Source: Prochlorococcus sp. AG-355-G23 (GTDB taxonomy: Bacteria; Cyanobacteriota; Cyanobacteriia; PCC-6307; Cyanobiaceae). Taken from it: a stretch of DNA of 64,000 nt. Of the stretch, positions 53,709 through 63,443 are shown piece by piece. Numbering within the stretch: the stretch's first letter is position 1; each line of letters starts with the position of its first letter. The translations under genes were made by a program, and so were the position numbers. The DNA is taken from contig QCDK01000003.1 in the NCBI GenBank assembly GCA_003278765.1, positions 1 through 64,000 of the forward strand, written 5' to 3'. A model generated the notes under the pieces. It did not search any database. It was not told the origin of the DNA and saw nothing but the letters and a program-made list of their open reading frames with translations.

Positions 53709-54644
53709 TTAAATGAATGTTATTCCCTTTTTAAGGAAAGTGCAAACCCATGAATCATAACCTTTATCTTTAAATAATTTAGAATTTGCAGTTAATTCTT
53801 TTTTAGCAGTCTCTAAATTTTTAAAGAGTGCAAAGCATGTAGGGCCTGATCCACTCATTGAAAATGTAAGACAATTTTCTAATTTAGAAAGTAAATATAA
53901 TGCTTGGTTTACAGAATCATTTTCATTTTCAACAACTAACTGCAAATCATTTTTTATAGTTAAATGTTGATTATCAAAATTTAAGTTATTTAAACCATTA
54001 TCTCTTAAATCATTTCTTATTTTCTCAACCATTTCTCTATTTGTAAGATATTGTTCACAAAATCTATTACTATATTTTTTATAAGTTTCAGCTGTAGATA
54101 CTGATACATTTGGATTTTTTAAAAGAATTACTCCATATTCAAAGTTTGAATCTAATTTCTCCAAAATTTCTCCTCTTCCAAAACATAATTGAATACCACC
54201 ATTTATAAAAAATGGAATATCAGATCCTAAAGTTGATGCTAATGAACCTAATGTTTCTTTATCTAAATTCAAATCCCATAACTTATTAAGACCAATTAAT
54301 GTTGCTGCTGCATTACTGGATCCACCAGCTAATCCTGCGCCAATTGGAATATTTTTTCTTAAAAATATATTCGCACCGTAATCTATATTTGATTTTTTCC
54401 TTAATAGATTTGCCGATTTAACAATTAAGTTATCATCAGACAAGCTTAAATTATTACAATCAGATTCAAGCTTAATTAAACCTTCATTATTAAATTCAAA
54501 TTCTAAATAATCAGAAAGATCGATATTTTGCATAATCATTGCTAACTCATGAAAACCATCCTTTCTTTTACCAATAACTTCAAGGTGCAAATTTATTTTG
54601 GCAGGAGATTTTATATTAATTTTCGTTTTAGCTAAATCTTGCAT
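53709..54644 (-). CDS. ispE: 4-diphosphocytidyl-2-C-methyl-D-erythritol kinase
   Basis: SPAKINLHLEV, IPIGAGLAGGSSNAAATL, FSMSGSGPTCFALF. Confidence 0.97.
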   Translation of the reverse strand: MQDLAKTKINIKSPAKINLHLEVIGKRKDGFHELAMIMQNIDLSDYLEFEFNNEGLIKLESDCNNLSLSDDNLIVKSANLLRKKSNIDYGANIFLRKNIPIGAGLAGGSSNAAATLIGLNKLWDLNLDKETLGSLASTLGSDIPFFINGGIQLCFGRGEILEKLDSNFEYGVILLKNPNVSVSTAETYKKYSNRFCEQYLTNREMVEKIRNDLRDNGLNNLNFDNQHLTIKNDLQLVVENENDSVNQALYLLSKLENCLTFSMSGSGPTCFALFKNLETAKKELTANSKLFKDKGYDSWVCTFLKKGITFI

Positions 54645-54656
54645 ATACTTAAATTT

Positions 54657-55481
54657 TTATTTTTTAATTTTAATACAATTTTCTGCAAGCTTAATCCATT
54701 GGTCAATTGAAATATCTTGTGGTCTTAAATTAAAACAAACTTTTGAAGATTCAGATAATTCATTTATCTCTTCATTTGAAAGTATTGAATTAAGAGTATT
54801 TCTAAGCATTTTTCTTCTTGAATTAAATGAAATTCGAAGAAGTTTATCTATATATTTTTCCAGAGTAATATCTAATCTTAAATCATTCTTAATTGGTTCG
54901 AAAACTACTAAAGAAGAAAAAACTTTTGGAGGCGGACTAAATGATGAAGGGGGCACATCACATATTCTTTTTATTTTTGATAGAAGTTGCATTCTTATAC
55001 TAAGTGCACCAGCATTGGGACTTCCTTCTTTTGACAAAATCCTATCTACAACGTCTTTCTGCATTAAAAATATTATTTTTTCGTAATTATAATTTTTTGT
55101 AATGCCCAATCGACCTATGAAAATATCCAATATTGGGCCAGTTATATTGTAAGGAATATTTGCAATCACTTTTGTAATCTTCTTATTAATCGAATCTAAA
55201 TTTACGGTAAGAATATCTCCCTGCTGAAGTGAAAACTTATCATTATTATTGAATTTATCATTTAATAAATTTATTAAATCTTTATCTAATTCAATCGCAT
55301 GTAATTTTTTAATTTCTGAATCTAACAACTTAGATGTTAAAGCTCCTTTACCAGGACCAATTTCTAAAATAAAGTCATTTTCATTAAGAACAGCAATTTC
55401 TTTGATTTTTTCTAATATTTTTTTATTTACCAACCAGTGTTGTCCAAATCTTTTTTTTTGATGATAGTTTTTAGAATTCAT
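54657..55481 (-). CDS. rsmA: 16S rRNA dimethyladenosine transferase
   Basis: [34 protein letters not shown]. Confidence 0.97.
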   Translation of the reverse strand: MNSKNYHQKKRFGQHWLVNKKILEKIKEIAVLNENDFILEIGPGKGALTSKLLDSEIKKLHAIELDKDLINLLNDKFNNNDKFSLQQGDILTVNLDSINKKITKVIANIPYNITGPILDIFIGRLGITKNYNYEKIIFLMQKDVVDRILSKEGSPNAGALSIRMQLLSKIKRICDVPPSSFSPPPKVFSSLVVFEPIKNDLRLDITLEKYIDKLLRISFNSRRKMLRNTLNSILSNEEINELSESSKVCFNLRPQDISIDQWIKLAENCIKIKK

Positions 55482-55537
55482 CTAAAAGATAAATAATATG
55501 TTTAAATTAAATATGAATTAATTTAATCCTTTATATC

Positions 55538-55870
55538 ATGAGCTTATCAAAAAAAAATTTAGATAAACTCAATAAATTAAAAAAAAAGAAAAATTTAAAT
55601 AACGAAAGTAAAAATATAAATAATTTCACAAATACAACTAATGATGATAATTTAATAACCAATCCACTTAATTCAGAAGATCCCAATAAAATTTTTTATT
55701 CTTTAATTGATAATTCAGAATCTTTAGAAGAAACTTCTAATGTTAATAATTCACTAAGAAAAAGTGAGATTAATCATATTAATATGAATTCTAAAAAAAA
55801 TAATTTTTCCAAGAAATTAACAACCGAAGAGGAACTATATGATGAATTTAATTATCTTCTTGATGAATAA
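55538..55870 (+). CDS. Asn/Lys-rich hypothetical protein with distinctive C-terminus
   Basis: 110-aa ORF with low-complexity middle and LTTEEELYDEFNYLLDE end; 19 nt before rlmH. Confidence 0.62.
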   Translation: MSLSKKNLDKLNKLKKKKNLNNESKNINNFTNTTNDDNLITNPLNSEDPNKIFYSLIDNSESLEETSNVNNSLRKSEINHINMNSKKNNFSKKLTTEEELYDEFNYLLDE

Positions 55871-55889
55871 TTAGTTTTAATATTTACTT

Positions 55890-56306
55890 ATGATTCAGAC
55901 TAATAGATTAGCAATTTATGCTATCGGCAAAATAAAGAAAATTTGGATTAGAGATGGAATTAATCAATACAAAAAAAGAATGCCTGAACTTATCATTAAT
56001 GAGTTAAAGACTTTTAATTTAAATAATCTTAGATCCAATAACAATATTATTATCTGCCTAAGTGAAGAAGGAAAACAGTTTAATTCAGTTGAACTATGTT
56101 CCTTACTCTTGAATTTTAAAAATAAAAAAATTAATTTCTTAATCGGTGATACTGATGGATTTAGTTCAGATATAAAAGAACAATCAGATCTTGTACTAAG
56201 CCTGTCTCCTTTAACTTTTCCTCATGAATTAGCTAGATTAATCCTAATCGAGCAAATCTATAGATCTATTTCTATATCAAACAACTCCCCTTACCATCGT
56301 TCTTAA
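55890..56306 (+). CDS. rlmH: 23S rRNA (pseudouridine1915-N3)-methyltransferase
   Basis: [69 protein letters not shown]. Confidence 0.95.
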   Translation: MIQTNRLAIYAIGKIKKIWIRDGINQYKKRMPELIINELKTFNLNNLRSNNNIIICLSEEGKQFNSVELCSLLLNFKNKKINFLIGDTDGFSSDIKEQSDLVLSLSPLTFPHELARLILIEQIYRSISISNNSPYHRS

Positions 56307-56378
56307 AAAGATTAGATTCAATCTAAAATTAATCTATAAAAGTTTAATAACTAACTATTTTTTGATTTTTTGCTATAT

Positions 56379-56392
56379 AGTACATATATACT
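56379..56392 (+). promoter_or_regulatory. Putative LexA box overlapping the umuD promoter
   Basis: AGTACATATATACT: near-palindrome, one mismatch to AGTACWNWTGTACT; its right half includes TATACT (possible -10) 12 nt before the umuD TTG start. Confidence 0.7.
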
Positions 56393-56404
56393 ATTAATTT
56401 AATC

Positions 56405-56821
56405 TTGGATTCTTTCGATTCAACTACTAAAACATTTAAAATCCCTTTATTAACTGATTCGGTATCAGCAGGGTTTCCTTCTCCTGCAGATGACTATACA
56501 GAAGAAAATATTGATTTAAACGAACATTTAATATCTAATCCTTTTAGCACTTTTTTTCTTAGAGTTAAAGGTGAATCAATGATAAATGCAGGAATTAAAG
56601 ATAAAGATTTAATAATAGTAGACAAGAGCTTAACAGCCAGGCCAGGGAATATCATCATTGCAATGATAGATGGAGAATTTACAATAAAAAGATTATCTAT
56701 AAAAAATAATGAATTATATTTAAAATCAGAAAATCATAATTATCCTGATTTTAGATTTAAAAACCATATTGATGTACAGATATGGGGAGTTGTTATTTAT
56801 TCAATACATAGCTATTTATGA
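56405..56821 (+). CDS. umuD: SOS mutagenesis protein UmuD, S24 family
   Basis: VSAGFPSPADDY (Ala-Gly cleavage site), VKGESMI (Ser), DGEFTIKRL (Lys). Confidence 0.96.
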   Translation: MDSFDSTTKTFKIPLLTDSVSAGFPSPADDYTEENIDLNEHLISNPFSTFFLRVKGESMINAGIKDKDLIIVDKSLTARPGNIIIAMIDGEFTIKRLSIKNNELYLKSENHNYPDFRFKNHIDVQIWGVVIYSIHSYL

Positions 56822-58104
56822 GAATTTCAAATATTGATGCAATAGCTCTTATAGATGCTAATAATTTTTACGCGTCATGTGAACAAAATATTAATCCTCA
56901 TTTGAGAAATAAACCATTAGTAATTTTATCTAATAATGACGGATGTATCATTGCAAGAAGCCCTGAAGCGCGAGCTTTAAAAATTAAAATGGGAACTCCG
57001 TATTTTAAGGTCAAAGAAAGACTAAATAAACTAGATGTAGCAGTCTTAAGCTCAAACTACTCGCTTTATGGGGATATGAGCAGAAGACTAATGAATTTAC
57101 TGAAAAACTACTGTGAACAGATAGAAATTTATTCCATTGACGAAGCATTCGTCTCGATTTCTAGACCTAATGATGAAAATCTATATCCTTGGGCAAGAAG
57201 CATAAGATCATTAATATATCAGAATCTAGGGATTACCATAACAGTAGGAATAGGAGAAAATAAAGTAAGAGCAAAAATTGCTAATAAACTAGCTAAAAAT
57301 ATTGATTATTCAGCTGGAATATTTGATTTAGCTAGAACCGAAAATGAGAATAATTATTTGAAAAGAATTAGTATAGATAAGATATGGGGAGTCGGGAAAC
57401 AAACGTCTAAGTGGTTACAAAGTAAAGGTATTAAAAATGCGAGAGAACTAAGAGATATGGAAGAAAATGAAATCATTAAGAAATTAGGCATCGTAGGGAA
57501 AAGACTGCAATTAGAACTGAAAGGCCATAGATGCCTGCCCATAGAAAAAAACAAGAAATCAAAAAAAGAAATTCAGGTGAGCAGGAGTTTCGGCACGCCT
57601 ATCACAAAATTAGAAGACTTAACTCAAGCACTGGCAACTCACGCAATAAAAGCTTCTGAAAAAATGAGAAGTCAGAATTTACAATCATCTAATATTAGAG
57701 TATTTGCTAGAACCAGTAAATATTCAAGTCAAAATTATCAAAGAAGTGCTCATAGAAAACTTACAAATGCAACAGATGACACAAACAATATTTTAAAAAT
57801 AGTAGTTGAATTATCTAAAGAAATTTATAATCCCGAATATAAATTCTCAAAAGCTGGTGTTTTAATGCAGGATTTAACAAATAGCGAATATTTACAGCAA
57901 TCAGTTATCAATTTCAAATCTCAGAAAGTCTTAAAAAAATCAACAAATCTCATGAAAACGATTGATTTATTAAATAAAAGATTTAATAACAATGCAATTA
58001 CATGGGCCATTACAAAAAATCCACAAAGTTGGAAGATGAATAAGAATTTCTTAAGTCGCTCATCTACAACTGATATAGAACAAATCCCAACTATAGTAAA
58101 GTAA
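56818..58104 (+). CDS. umuC: Y-family DNA polymerase UmuC
   Basis: ALIDANNFYASCEQ, SNNDGCIIARS, YSIDEAFVSI; 4-nt overlap with umuD. Confidence 0.97.
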   Translation: MRISNIDAIALIDANNFYASCEQNINPHLRNKPLVILSNNDGCIIARSPEARALKIKMGTPYFKVKERLNKLDVAVLSSNYSLYGDMSRRLMNLLKNYCEQIEIYSIDEAFVSISRPNDENLYPWARSIRSLIYQNLGITITVGIGENKVRAKIANKLAKNIDYSAGIFDLARTENENNYLKRISIDKIWGVGKQTSKWLQSKGIKNARELRDMEENEIIKKLGIVGKRLQLELKGHRCLPIEKNKKSKKEIQVSRSFGTPITKLEDLTQALATHAIKASEKMRSQNLQSSNIRVFARTSKYSSQNYQRSAHRKLTNATDDTNNILKIVVELSKEIYNPEYKFSKAGVLMQDLTNSEYLQQSVINFKSQKVLKKSTNLMKTIDLLNKRFNNNAITWAITKNPQSWKMNKNFLSRSSTTDIEQIPTIVK

Positions 58105-58115
58105 ACAAATATAGA

Positions 58116-58583
58116 ATGGAATTTATATTATTTTTGAGCAAATTAGATAAAGAGATTCTTAACTTATTAATGAAAGCAAACTACATAGTTGAAGAAAATA
58201 AAATTGAATGTCTATTAAACAAAGAAATAAAAGGGCTACATAATTTAAAAGAAAATAAAATAATAATATGTACTGAAAATGCAAAAAGGAAAACAAATTA
58301 TAGAAGTAAAAAACAAAGCCCAAATAAAGATAACTTCAAAACAGAAAGGGCGATAAGAAAAGCATTAAGACACGAAGCAACTCATGCAATACAAAAATGT
58401 AACAACAATAAGACAGTAGGGGATATAAAAAATTTAGAAGCTAAGTTACATCAAAGTAAGAGGAGGTCATTAGATTTCTCTACTTCCAATTTTTCTGGCA
58501 CTTATGCAAAAGAATTAGAAGCTTATATTCTTGAAGACAAGCCCAAAAAGGTAAAAAATATGATTAGAAAATACTGCCTATAA
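58116..58583 (+). CDS. Predicted HExxH putative metallopeptidase in umuDC cassette
   Basis: ALRHEATHAIQKC with downstream YAKELEAYILE; begins 11 nt after the umuC stop, same strand. Confidence 0.7.
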   Translation: MEFILFLSKLDKEILNLLMKANYIVEENKIECLLNKEIKGLHNLKENKIIICTENAKRKTNYRSKKQSPNKDNFKTERAIRKALRHEATHAIQKCNNNKTVGDIKNLEAKLHQSKRRSLDFSTSNFSGTYAKELEAYILEDKPKKVKNMIRKYCL

Positions 58584-58601
58584 ATTTAAACAAATAATAA
58601 A

Positions 58602-60635
58602 TTAGCTAGCAATAAAATTACCACAGCGTTGTTTATCTAAAAAACTTATATGTTTTCTTTCTAAGTAATATAATTCCTGAAATTTTATCGCATCTGAGTT
58701 CAAATCCTTAAAGAGATCATCTATCTCTTTATTATTCTCTGAGGAACCTGAAGAAGGATTATCAATTAAAATAGAGATACAATTTTCTAAAGTTTTTAAT
58801 CTTTGTGATCCCCAAGATTCGATCAAGTGTCTACATCTTTTTAAAGAATTATATTTTTCAAGAAGTGATAAAGTTCCAAGTAAATTATCTTTAGGATTAC
58901 TAAGCAATGTTAAAAACAACTCATTTGGATTAACAAAATTATTAATTTTATTTGATAATTCAGGATTATAAAGAGCTAAGTAATCAGTAAGAAGTGAAAT
59001 TAAGTCAATAGCAAAAAACTCTTTTTGAAGTTTTTGACTATTAGATTCCTTTAATTCATTTAAATAATTTAAACCTAAATTATTTTGTTCAATTTTTGAA
59101 ATAGATTCCCATAAATTTTGAATATAAGTGGTGTTAAAAATATTAATTTCTCTTTTAAGAAATTCATCGCGAATGAATAACCGAAGATCAGGACAATGCA
59201 AATAATAAAAGATTATTTCCGATTCATTTTTTTCACGTCGTGAAATTTCATTTGGCTGTTCAAATTTTTTTGATCTGCCATGCCAACGAAATCCCTTAAC
59301 TTGACTTCTTAAATCTTGTTCGAACTGTATGGCTAACCTTGCTTGTCCCTTACTCAGTCGTTCGGAAACTTTTTGTAAGTAATGAGTTCTTGTTGATGAT
59401 TGAGGTAATTTGCTCAAAAATTTTACCAATAAAGAAATAACACTTTGGAAATTTTCAGACTTAGTTAAATCTTTATCTTTAAAAATCTGATCAATCTCCC
59501 AATCAATCCAAAAGGATGAATTATCAATTAGATTAAAATAATCTCCAGGAGTATGAATATTCAAATATTCATCAGGATCTTTAAAATCATTAAGTTGAAG
59601 TATCTTAAGATTAATTTGATCATGGAGAGATAAGCTTTCGACTTCTTTTATTACTCTTTTTGTAGCTAATATTCCTGCATTATCAGAATCAAAATTTAAA
59701 ATTATATTTTTATTATCTGTACATCTACATAGTTGTGAAATTTGATACTTATTTAATGCGGTACCGAGGGAAGCAACAGAATTAGTAATACCTCTTGCAT
59801 GAAGAGAAATTACATCAAAATATCCTTCAACAATAATAGCTTTATCTCTTTTCCTAATATTGCTAGAAGCTTTTTCAAATGCAAACAACATTTTTCCCTT
59901 TTCGAATATCTCTGATTCAGGAGAATTAAGATATTTGGGTTCTTGCCCATCAAGAGATCTTCCTCCAAAAGCAACTACTCTTCCCTGCATATCATATATT
60001 GGAACTATTAATCTATTTCTAAAACGATCATAAATCTTGTCAGAATTATCTTTAGAAATTGCTAGGCCAGAAGCTAATATTAAACTAATAGGAAATTTTT
60101 CTACCTTAGATAAATATTTAAATAAATCATTCCATGAATTTGGAGCAAAACCTAATTCAAAGTTATCAATAATTTTGTTACTCAAGTTTCTCTTTGATGT
60201 TAAATATTTCATGGCTTCAACTCCAATGGAATTATTTAATTGAGACTTAAACCAATTTTTAGCGACTCTTAATATTTTATAAAGCTCTTCTTTTCTAGAT
60301 AATTGTTTTTTATAAGCTTCAACCTGTGGACCATCAAGATTTTCAACATTAATATTATTTTTTTTTGCAAGAGAAAGTACAACATCTGAAAAATTTGCAC
60401 GAGTAAATTCCATTAAAAATTTAATAGAATTGCCACCAGCACCACAAGAAAAACAATAATAGAATTGTTTACTAGGAGACACGGTCATAGATGGCTTACT
60501 ATCATCATGAAAAGGACAAATCCCAACAAATTCCTTACCTTTCTTCTTAAGAACAATATGTTCAGATATAACGTCAACAATATCTGCCTTTTCCTTAACC
60601 TCTTGAATAGTTCTTGGGTGTATAGAATGAACCAT
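58602..60635 (-). CDS. dnaG: DNA primase
   Basis: CPFHDDSKPSMTVSPSKQFYYCFSCGAGGNSI zinc finger, VEGYFDVISLHARG, FDSDNAG. Confidence 0.97.
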   Translation of the reverse strand: MVHSIHPRTIQEVKEKADIVDVISEHIVLKKKGKEFVGICPFHDDSKPSMTVSPSKQFYYCFSCGAGGNSIKFLMEFTRANFSDVVLSLAKKNNINVENLDGPQVEAYKKQLSRKEELYKILRVAKNWFKSQLNNSIGVEAMKYLTSKRNLSNKIIDNFELGFAPNSWNDLFKYLSKVEKFPISLILASGLAISKDNSDKIYDRFRNRLIVPIYDMQGRVVAFGGRSLDGQEPKYLNSPESEIFEKGKMLFAFEKASSNIRKRDKAIIVEGYFDVISLHARGITNSVASLGTALNKYQISQLCRCTDNKNIILNFDSDNAGILATKRVIKEVESLSLHDQINLKILQLNDFKDPDEYLNIHTPGDYFNLIDNSSFWIDWEIDQIFKDKDLTKSENFQSVISLLVKFLSKLPQSSTRTHYLQKVSERLSKGQARLAIQFEQDLRSQVKGFRWHGRSKKFEQPNEISRREKNESEIIFYYLHCPDLRLFIRDEFLKREINIFNTTYIQNLWESISKIEQNNLGLNYLNELKESNSQKLQKEFFAIDLISLLTDYLALYNPELSNKINNFVNPNELFLTLLSNPKDNLLGTLSLLEKYNSLKRCRHLIESWGSQRLKTLENCISILIDNPSSGSSENNKEIDDLFKDLNSDAIKFQELYYLERKHISFLDKQRCGNFIAS

Positions 60636-60729
60636 TGAGATTTTTTATAAAAAATAAATAATAATTTATTTGTTATAGGTCAAAATCAAATAAGAATCTA
60701 CTTAATTTCACAATAAAACTATTTTTTAA

Positions 60730-61620
60730 ATGATAAATATCACAACATTAGAAAAAAAAATTAATTCATTAAACAAGTATAATTTAATATTTGCCTCATT
60801 CTTCTTCAGTTTGATGACTTTGTGTGTAAAAAATATTGATAAAAGGATACCTATTTATGAATTGGTTTTTTTCAGATCATTGCTAAGTTTAATAATTACA
60901 TTTTTCATAATTCATCTAAAAAATATAAATCCATGGGGTAAAAATAGAAAATTACTCATCTTAAGAGGTGTTTTAGGAACTTTAGCTTTGGTTTGTATTT
61001 TTTATGCGATAAGAAATATGCCTCTTAGTATATCTACCGTCATTCAGTACACATACCCTATCTTTATATCTATATTTGCTGGCATATTTATAAACGAAAA
61101 AATAACTCGGAATATAATTTTTGCTTTGATTATTGGCTGGGTTGGAATATTAGTAATTTTAAATCCAATTCAACTATCAAATATAAACGTTGAAATTGAA
61201 AATTTTTCGATTACGATAGCATTTCTTGGGGCAATCTGCACTGCACTGGCTTACGTAACAGTTAAGAAACTTTCATTTACTGAAGATGTTTATGTAATTA
61301 TTGAATATTTTCCGCTTGTCTCTTTTATAACTTTATTGCCAATTGTATTAATGAACTGGGTTAGCCCAAGTTGGAATGAAATAGTTTGGATAATTGGCAT
61401 TGGATTATTTACTCAATTAGGTCAGACTTTTTTAACTATAGGATTAAAAAATTTACCTGCTTCTGAAGCCTCAACAATTAACTATTTACAAGTTTTATTT
61501 GGGTCAATTTGGGGGATTTTGTTTTTTAGAGAAATAATAAACATGAATTTTTTATTTGGCGCTTCTTTGGTTTTATTAGGAACTATTATATCTACTACCA
61601 AAATAAACAAAAAGGCATAA
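60730..61620 (+). CDS. EamA/DMT-superfamily transporter
   Basis: Ten hydrophobic segments; FFRSLLSLIITF, ALAYVTVKKL, LKNLPASEASTINYLQVLFGSIWGILFFRE. Confidence 0.9.
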   Translation: MINITTLEKKINSLNKYNLIFASFFFSLMTLCVKNIDKRIPIYELVFFRSLLSLIITFFIIHLKNINPWGKNRKLLILRGVLGTLALVCIFYAIRNMPLSISTVIQYTYPIFISIFAGIFINEKITRNIIFALIIGWVGILVILNPIQLSNINVEIENFSITIAFLGAICTALAYVTVKKLSFTEDVYVIIEYFPLVSFITLLPIVLMNWVSPSWNEIVWIIGIGLFTQLGQTFLTIGLKNLPASEASTINYLQVLFGSIWGILFFREIINMNFLFGASLVLLGTIISTTKINKKA

Positions 61621-61645
61621 AATAATATAAGAATTAAAAAAAACG

Positions 61646-62002
61646 GTGAAAATTTTCTATTTAGCTTTATTATTTAGCTTTTCTCCCATTGCTCAAGTTT
61701 ATGCAACAACCCCAAAGTCAGTAACTTGTACTAGAACTGAATATAGAGAAGAATATATCCCTGGAACGAAATCAAGTCCAGGTTACGTAAAAAGTTACGA
61801 GGTAGACGTTGAAATACCATGTGGAGGTCAAAGTAGAGCTGAAAAAATAGATGATAATGACTGTAGTGAAGGCTCAGTTATTGGAGGTCTTCTTGGTGCT
61901 GGCATAGCACTTTCCTCATCTAGAGGGAAAGATAGATTTTGGGCAGTACCTGCTGGAGGTACAGCAGGAGCACTAATCGGATGTCAGGTGGATGGTGGTT
62001 AA
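61646..62002 (+). CDS. Secreted glycine-zipper protein
   Basis: Signal peptide MKIFYLALLFSFSPIAQVYA and GSVIGGLLGAGIAL...AGGTAGALIGCQV; GTG start. Confidence 0.75.
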   Translation: MKIFYLALLFSFSPIAQVYATTPKSVTCTRTEYREEYIPGTKSSPGYVKSYEVDVEIPCGGQSRAEKIDDNDCSEGSVIGGLLGAGIALSSSRGKDRFWAVPAGGTAGALIGCQVDGG

Positions 62003-62677
62003 TTGATTAGCTGGATCAGTGGAGAATTAGTTGAATTATGGCAAACTAACCAAAAGTTTTTTGCTTTAGTAAATTGTCAAGGATTAGGATACGAAATTCA
62101 AATTCTAGAATCCTTATTTCTAAAATTAAAAACAAATCAGATATCAAATAAAAAAATAACTCTTTGGATAAAACATATTAAGAAAGAAGATTCCGACTTA
62201 TTATTTGGCTTTTCATCAAAGAAACAAAAGAATTTCTTTATTGAAATTTTAAGTATTAGAGGTGTTGGATCTCAAATTAGTATGGGAATATTAAATAAAT
62301 TTTCTATTAATGAATTAATAAAAGCAATAAAAACACAAAACAAAAAATTAATTTGTTCCGTACCTGGTATAGGACAAAAAATGAGTGATAGATTATTTTT
62401 AGAATTAAAAAGTAAATTTAAAAGTGAAATTCTATTAGAAAAAGAACAAAGCAAAGATGAATTAGAGATTAAAGATCCTGAAATTAATAAAATGATGGAG
62501 GACCTTCAGTTAACACTACAATCTTTAAATTACAAAAATAAAGAAATAAAAACTATTATGCCAATTCTTATTAAAGAAGTTAATCTCCCTGCTAAAAAAG
62601 AAAATAATTTATCGTTTGAAAATCTATTGAAATTAGCTATGAATTATCTAGATAAGAATAGTAGTAATAGTGCTTGA
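62003..62677 (+). CDS. ruvA: Holliday junction DNA helicase subunit RuvA
   Basis: ISWISGELVELWQ, RGVGSQISMGILNKF, SVPGIGQKMSDRLFLELKSK; TTG start. Confidence 0.93.
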   Translation: MISWISGELVELWQTNQKFFALVNCQGLGYEIQILESLFLKLKTNQISNKKITLWIKHIKKEDSDLLFGFSSKKQKNFFIEILSIRGVGSQISMGILNKFSINELIKAIKTQNKKLICSVPGIGQKMSDRLFLELKSKFKSEILLEKEQSKDELEIKDPEINKMMEDLQLTLQSLNYKNKEIKTIMPILIKEVNLPAKKENNLSFENLLKLAMNYLDKNSSNSA

Positions 62678-62713
62678 TGACGTAGTATCATAAAATAAAA
62701 GAAAGTAAATTTT

Positions 62714-62983
62714 ATGTCATTAGATACAGCCGAAAAACAGAAGCTGATTGAAACTCATCAAGTTCATCCAACTGATACAGGTTCAGTTGAAGTTCAAGTA
62801 GCAATGCTTTCTAAAAGAATATCGAAATTAAGTGACCACCTCCAAGGGAATATTCATGATTTTGCTTCAAGGCAAGGATTATTAAAAATGATTGGAAAAA
62901 GAAAAAGATTACTATCTTACATAAAAGACAAAAACATTCAGAAATATCAAGAACTAGTAAAGAAAATTGGAATCAGAGGATGA
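62714..62983 (+). CDS. rpsO: 30S ribosomal protein S15
   Basis: [30 protein letters not shown]...[23 protein letters not shown]. Confidence 0.98.
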   Translation: MSLDTAEKQKLIETHQVHPTDTGSVEVQVAMLSKRISKLSDHLQGNIHDFASRQGLLKMIGKRKRLLSYIKDKNIQKYQELVKKIGIRG

Positions 62984-62992
62984 TCTCAATTA

Positions 62993-63442
62993 ATGAAAAA
63001 AAAGCAATCCAAAAAAAAGACACAAAATAAAAGGAAAAAAATTTATTCTGAGACAACAGCGTTCGCTAACCTAGAAAAAACCTCTAATAATGTAACATCC
63101 CCAAAGAGATCCTCAAGTGGCATACCTAAATATGTCGCTGACAGAATGGCAAGGAGAATATTTTTTACAGCTGGAATACCGACAATATTAGGAATGTCTG
63201 TTTTTGTTGTGAGTTACATTATCGTAACAAGAAATATTGCTGAGATACCTCCCTCTTCAACAATTGCAATTTCAGCATTGTTTTTCTTGTTAGGTCTGGC
63301 TGGATTGAGTTTTGGTATATTATCAGCTAGTTGGGATAAAGAACCTGGATCTTTTTTTGGTATTGAAAATATTCCAATGAACATACAACGTGCAAAAGCT
63401 GCCTTCAAACCTGCAACTCAAAATTTTGAGGATAAAAATTAA
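62993..63442 (+). CDS. PAM68-like (DUF3464) photosystem II assembly protein
   Basis: GIPKYVADRMARRIFFTAGIPTILGMSVFVVSYI...LLGLAGLSFGILSASWDKEPGS. Confidence 0.9.
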   Translation: MKKKQSKKKTQNKRKKIYSETTAFANLEKTSNNVTSPKRSSSGIPKYVADRMARRIFFTAGIPTILGMSVFVVSYIIVTRNIAEIPPSSTIAISALFFLLGLAGLSFGILSASWDKEPGSFFGIENIPMNIQRAKAAFKPATQNFEDKN

Positions 63443-63443
63443 T

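Noticed and set aside
54598-55086. 162-aa + strand ORF antisense to rsmA/ispE
   Set aside because: Shadow of rsmA; no motif.
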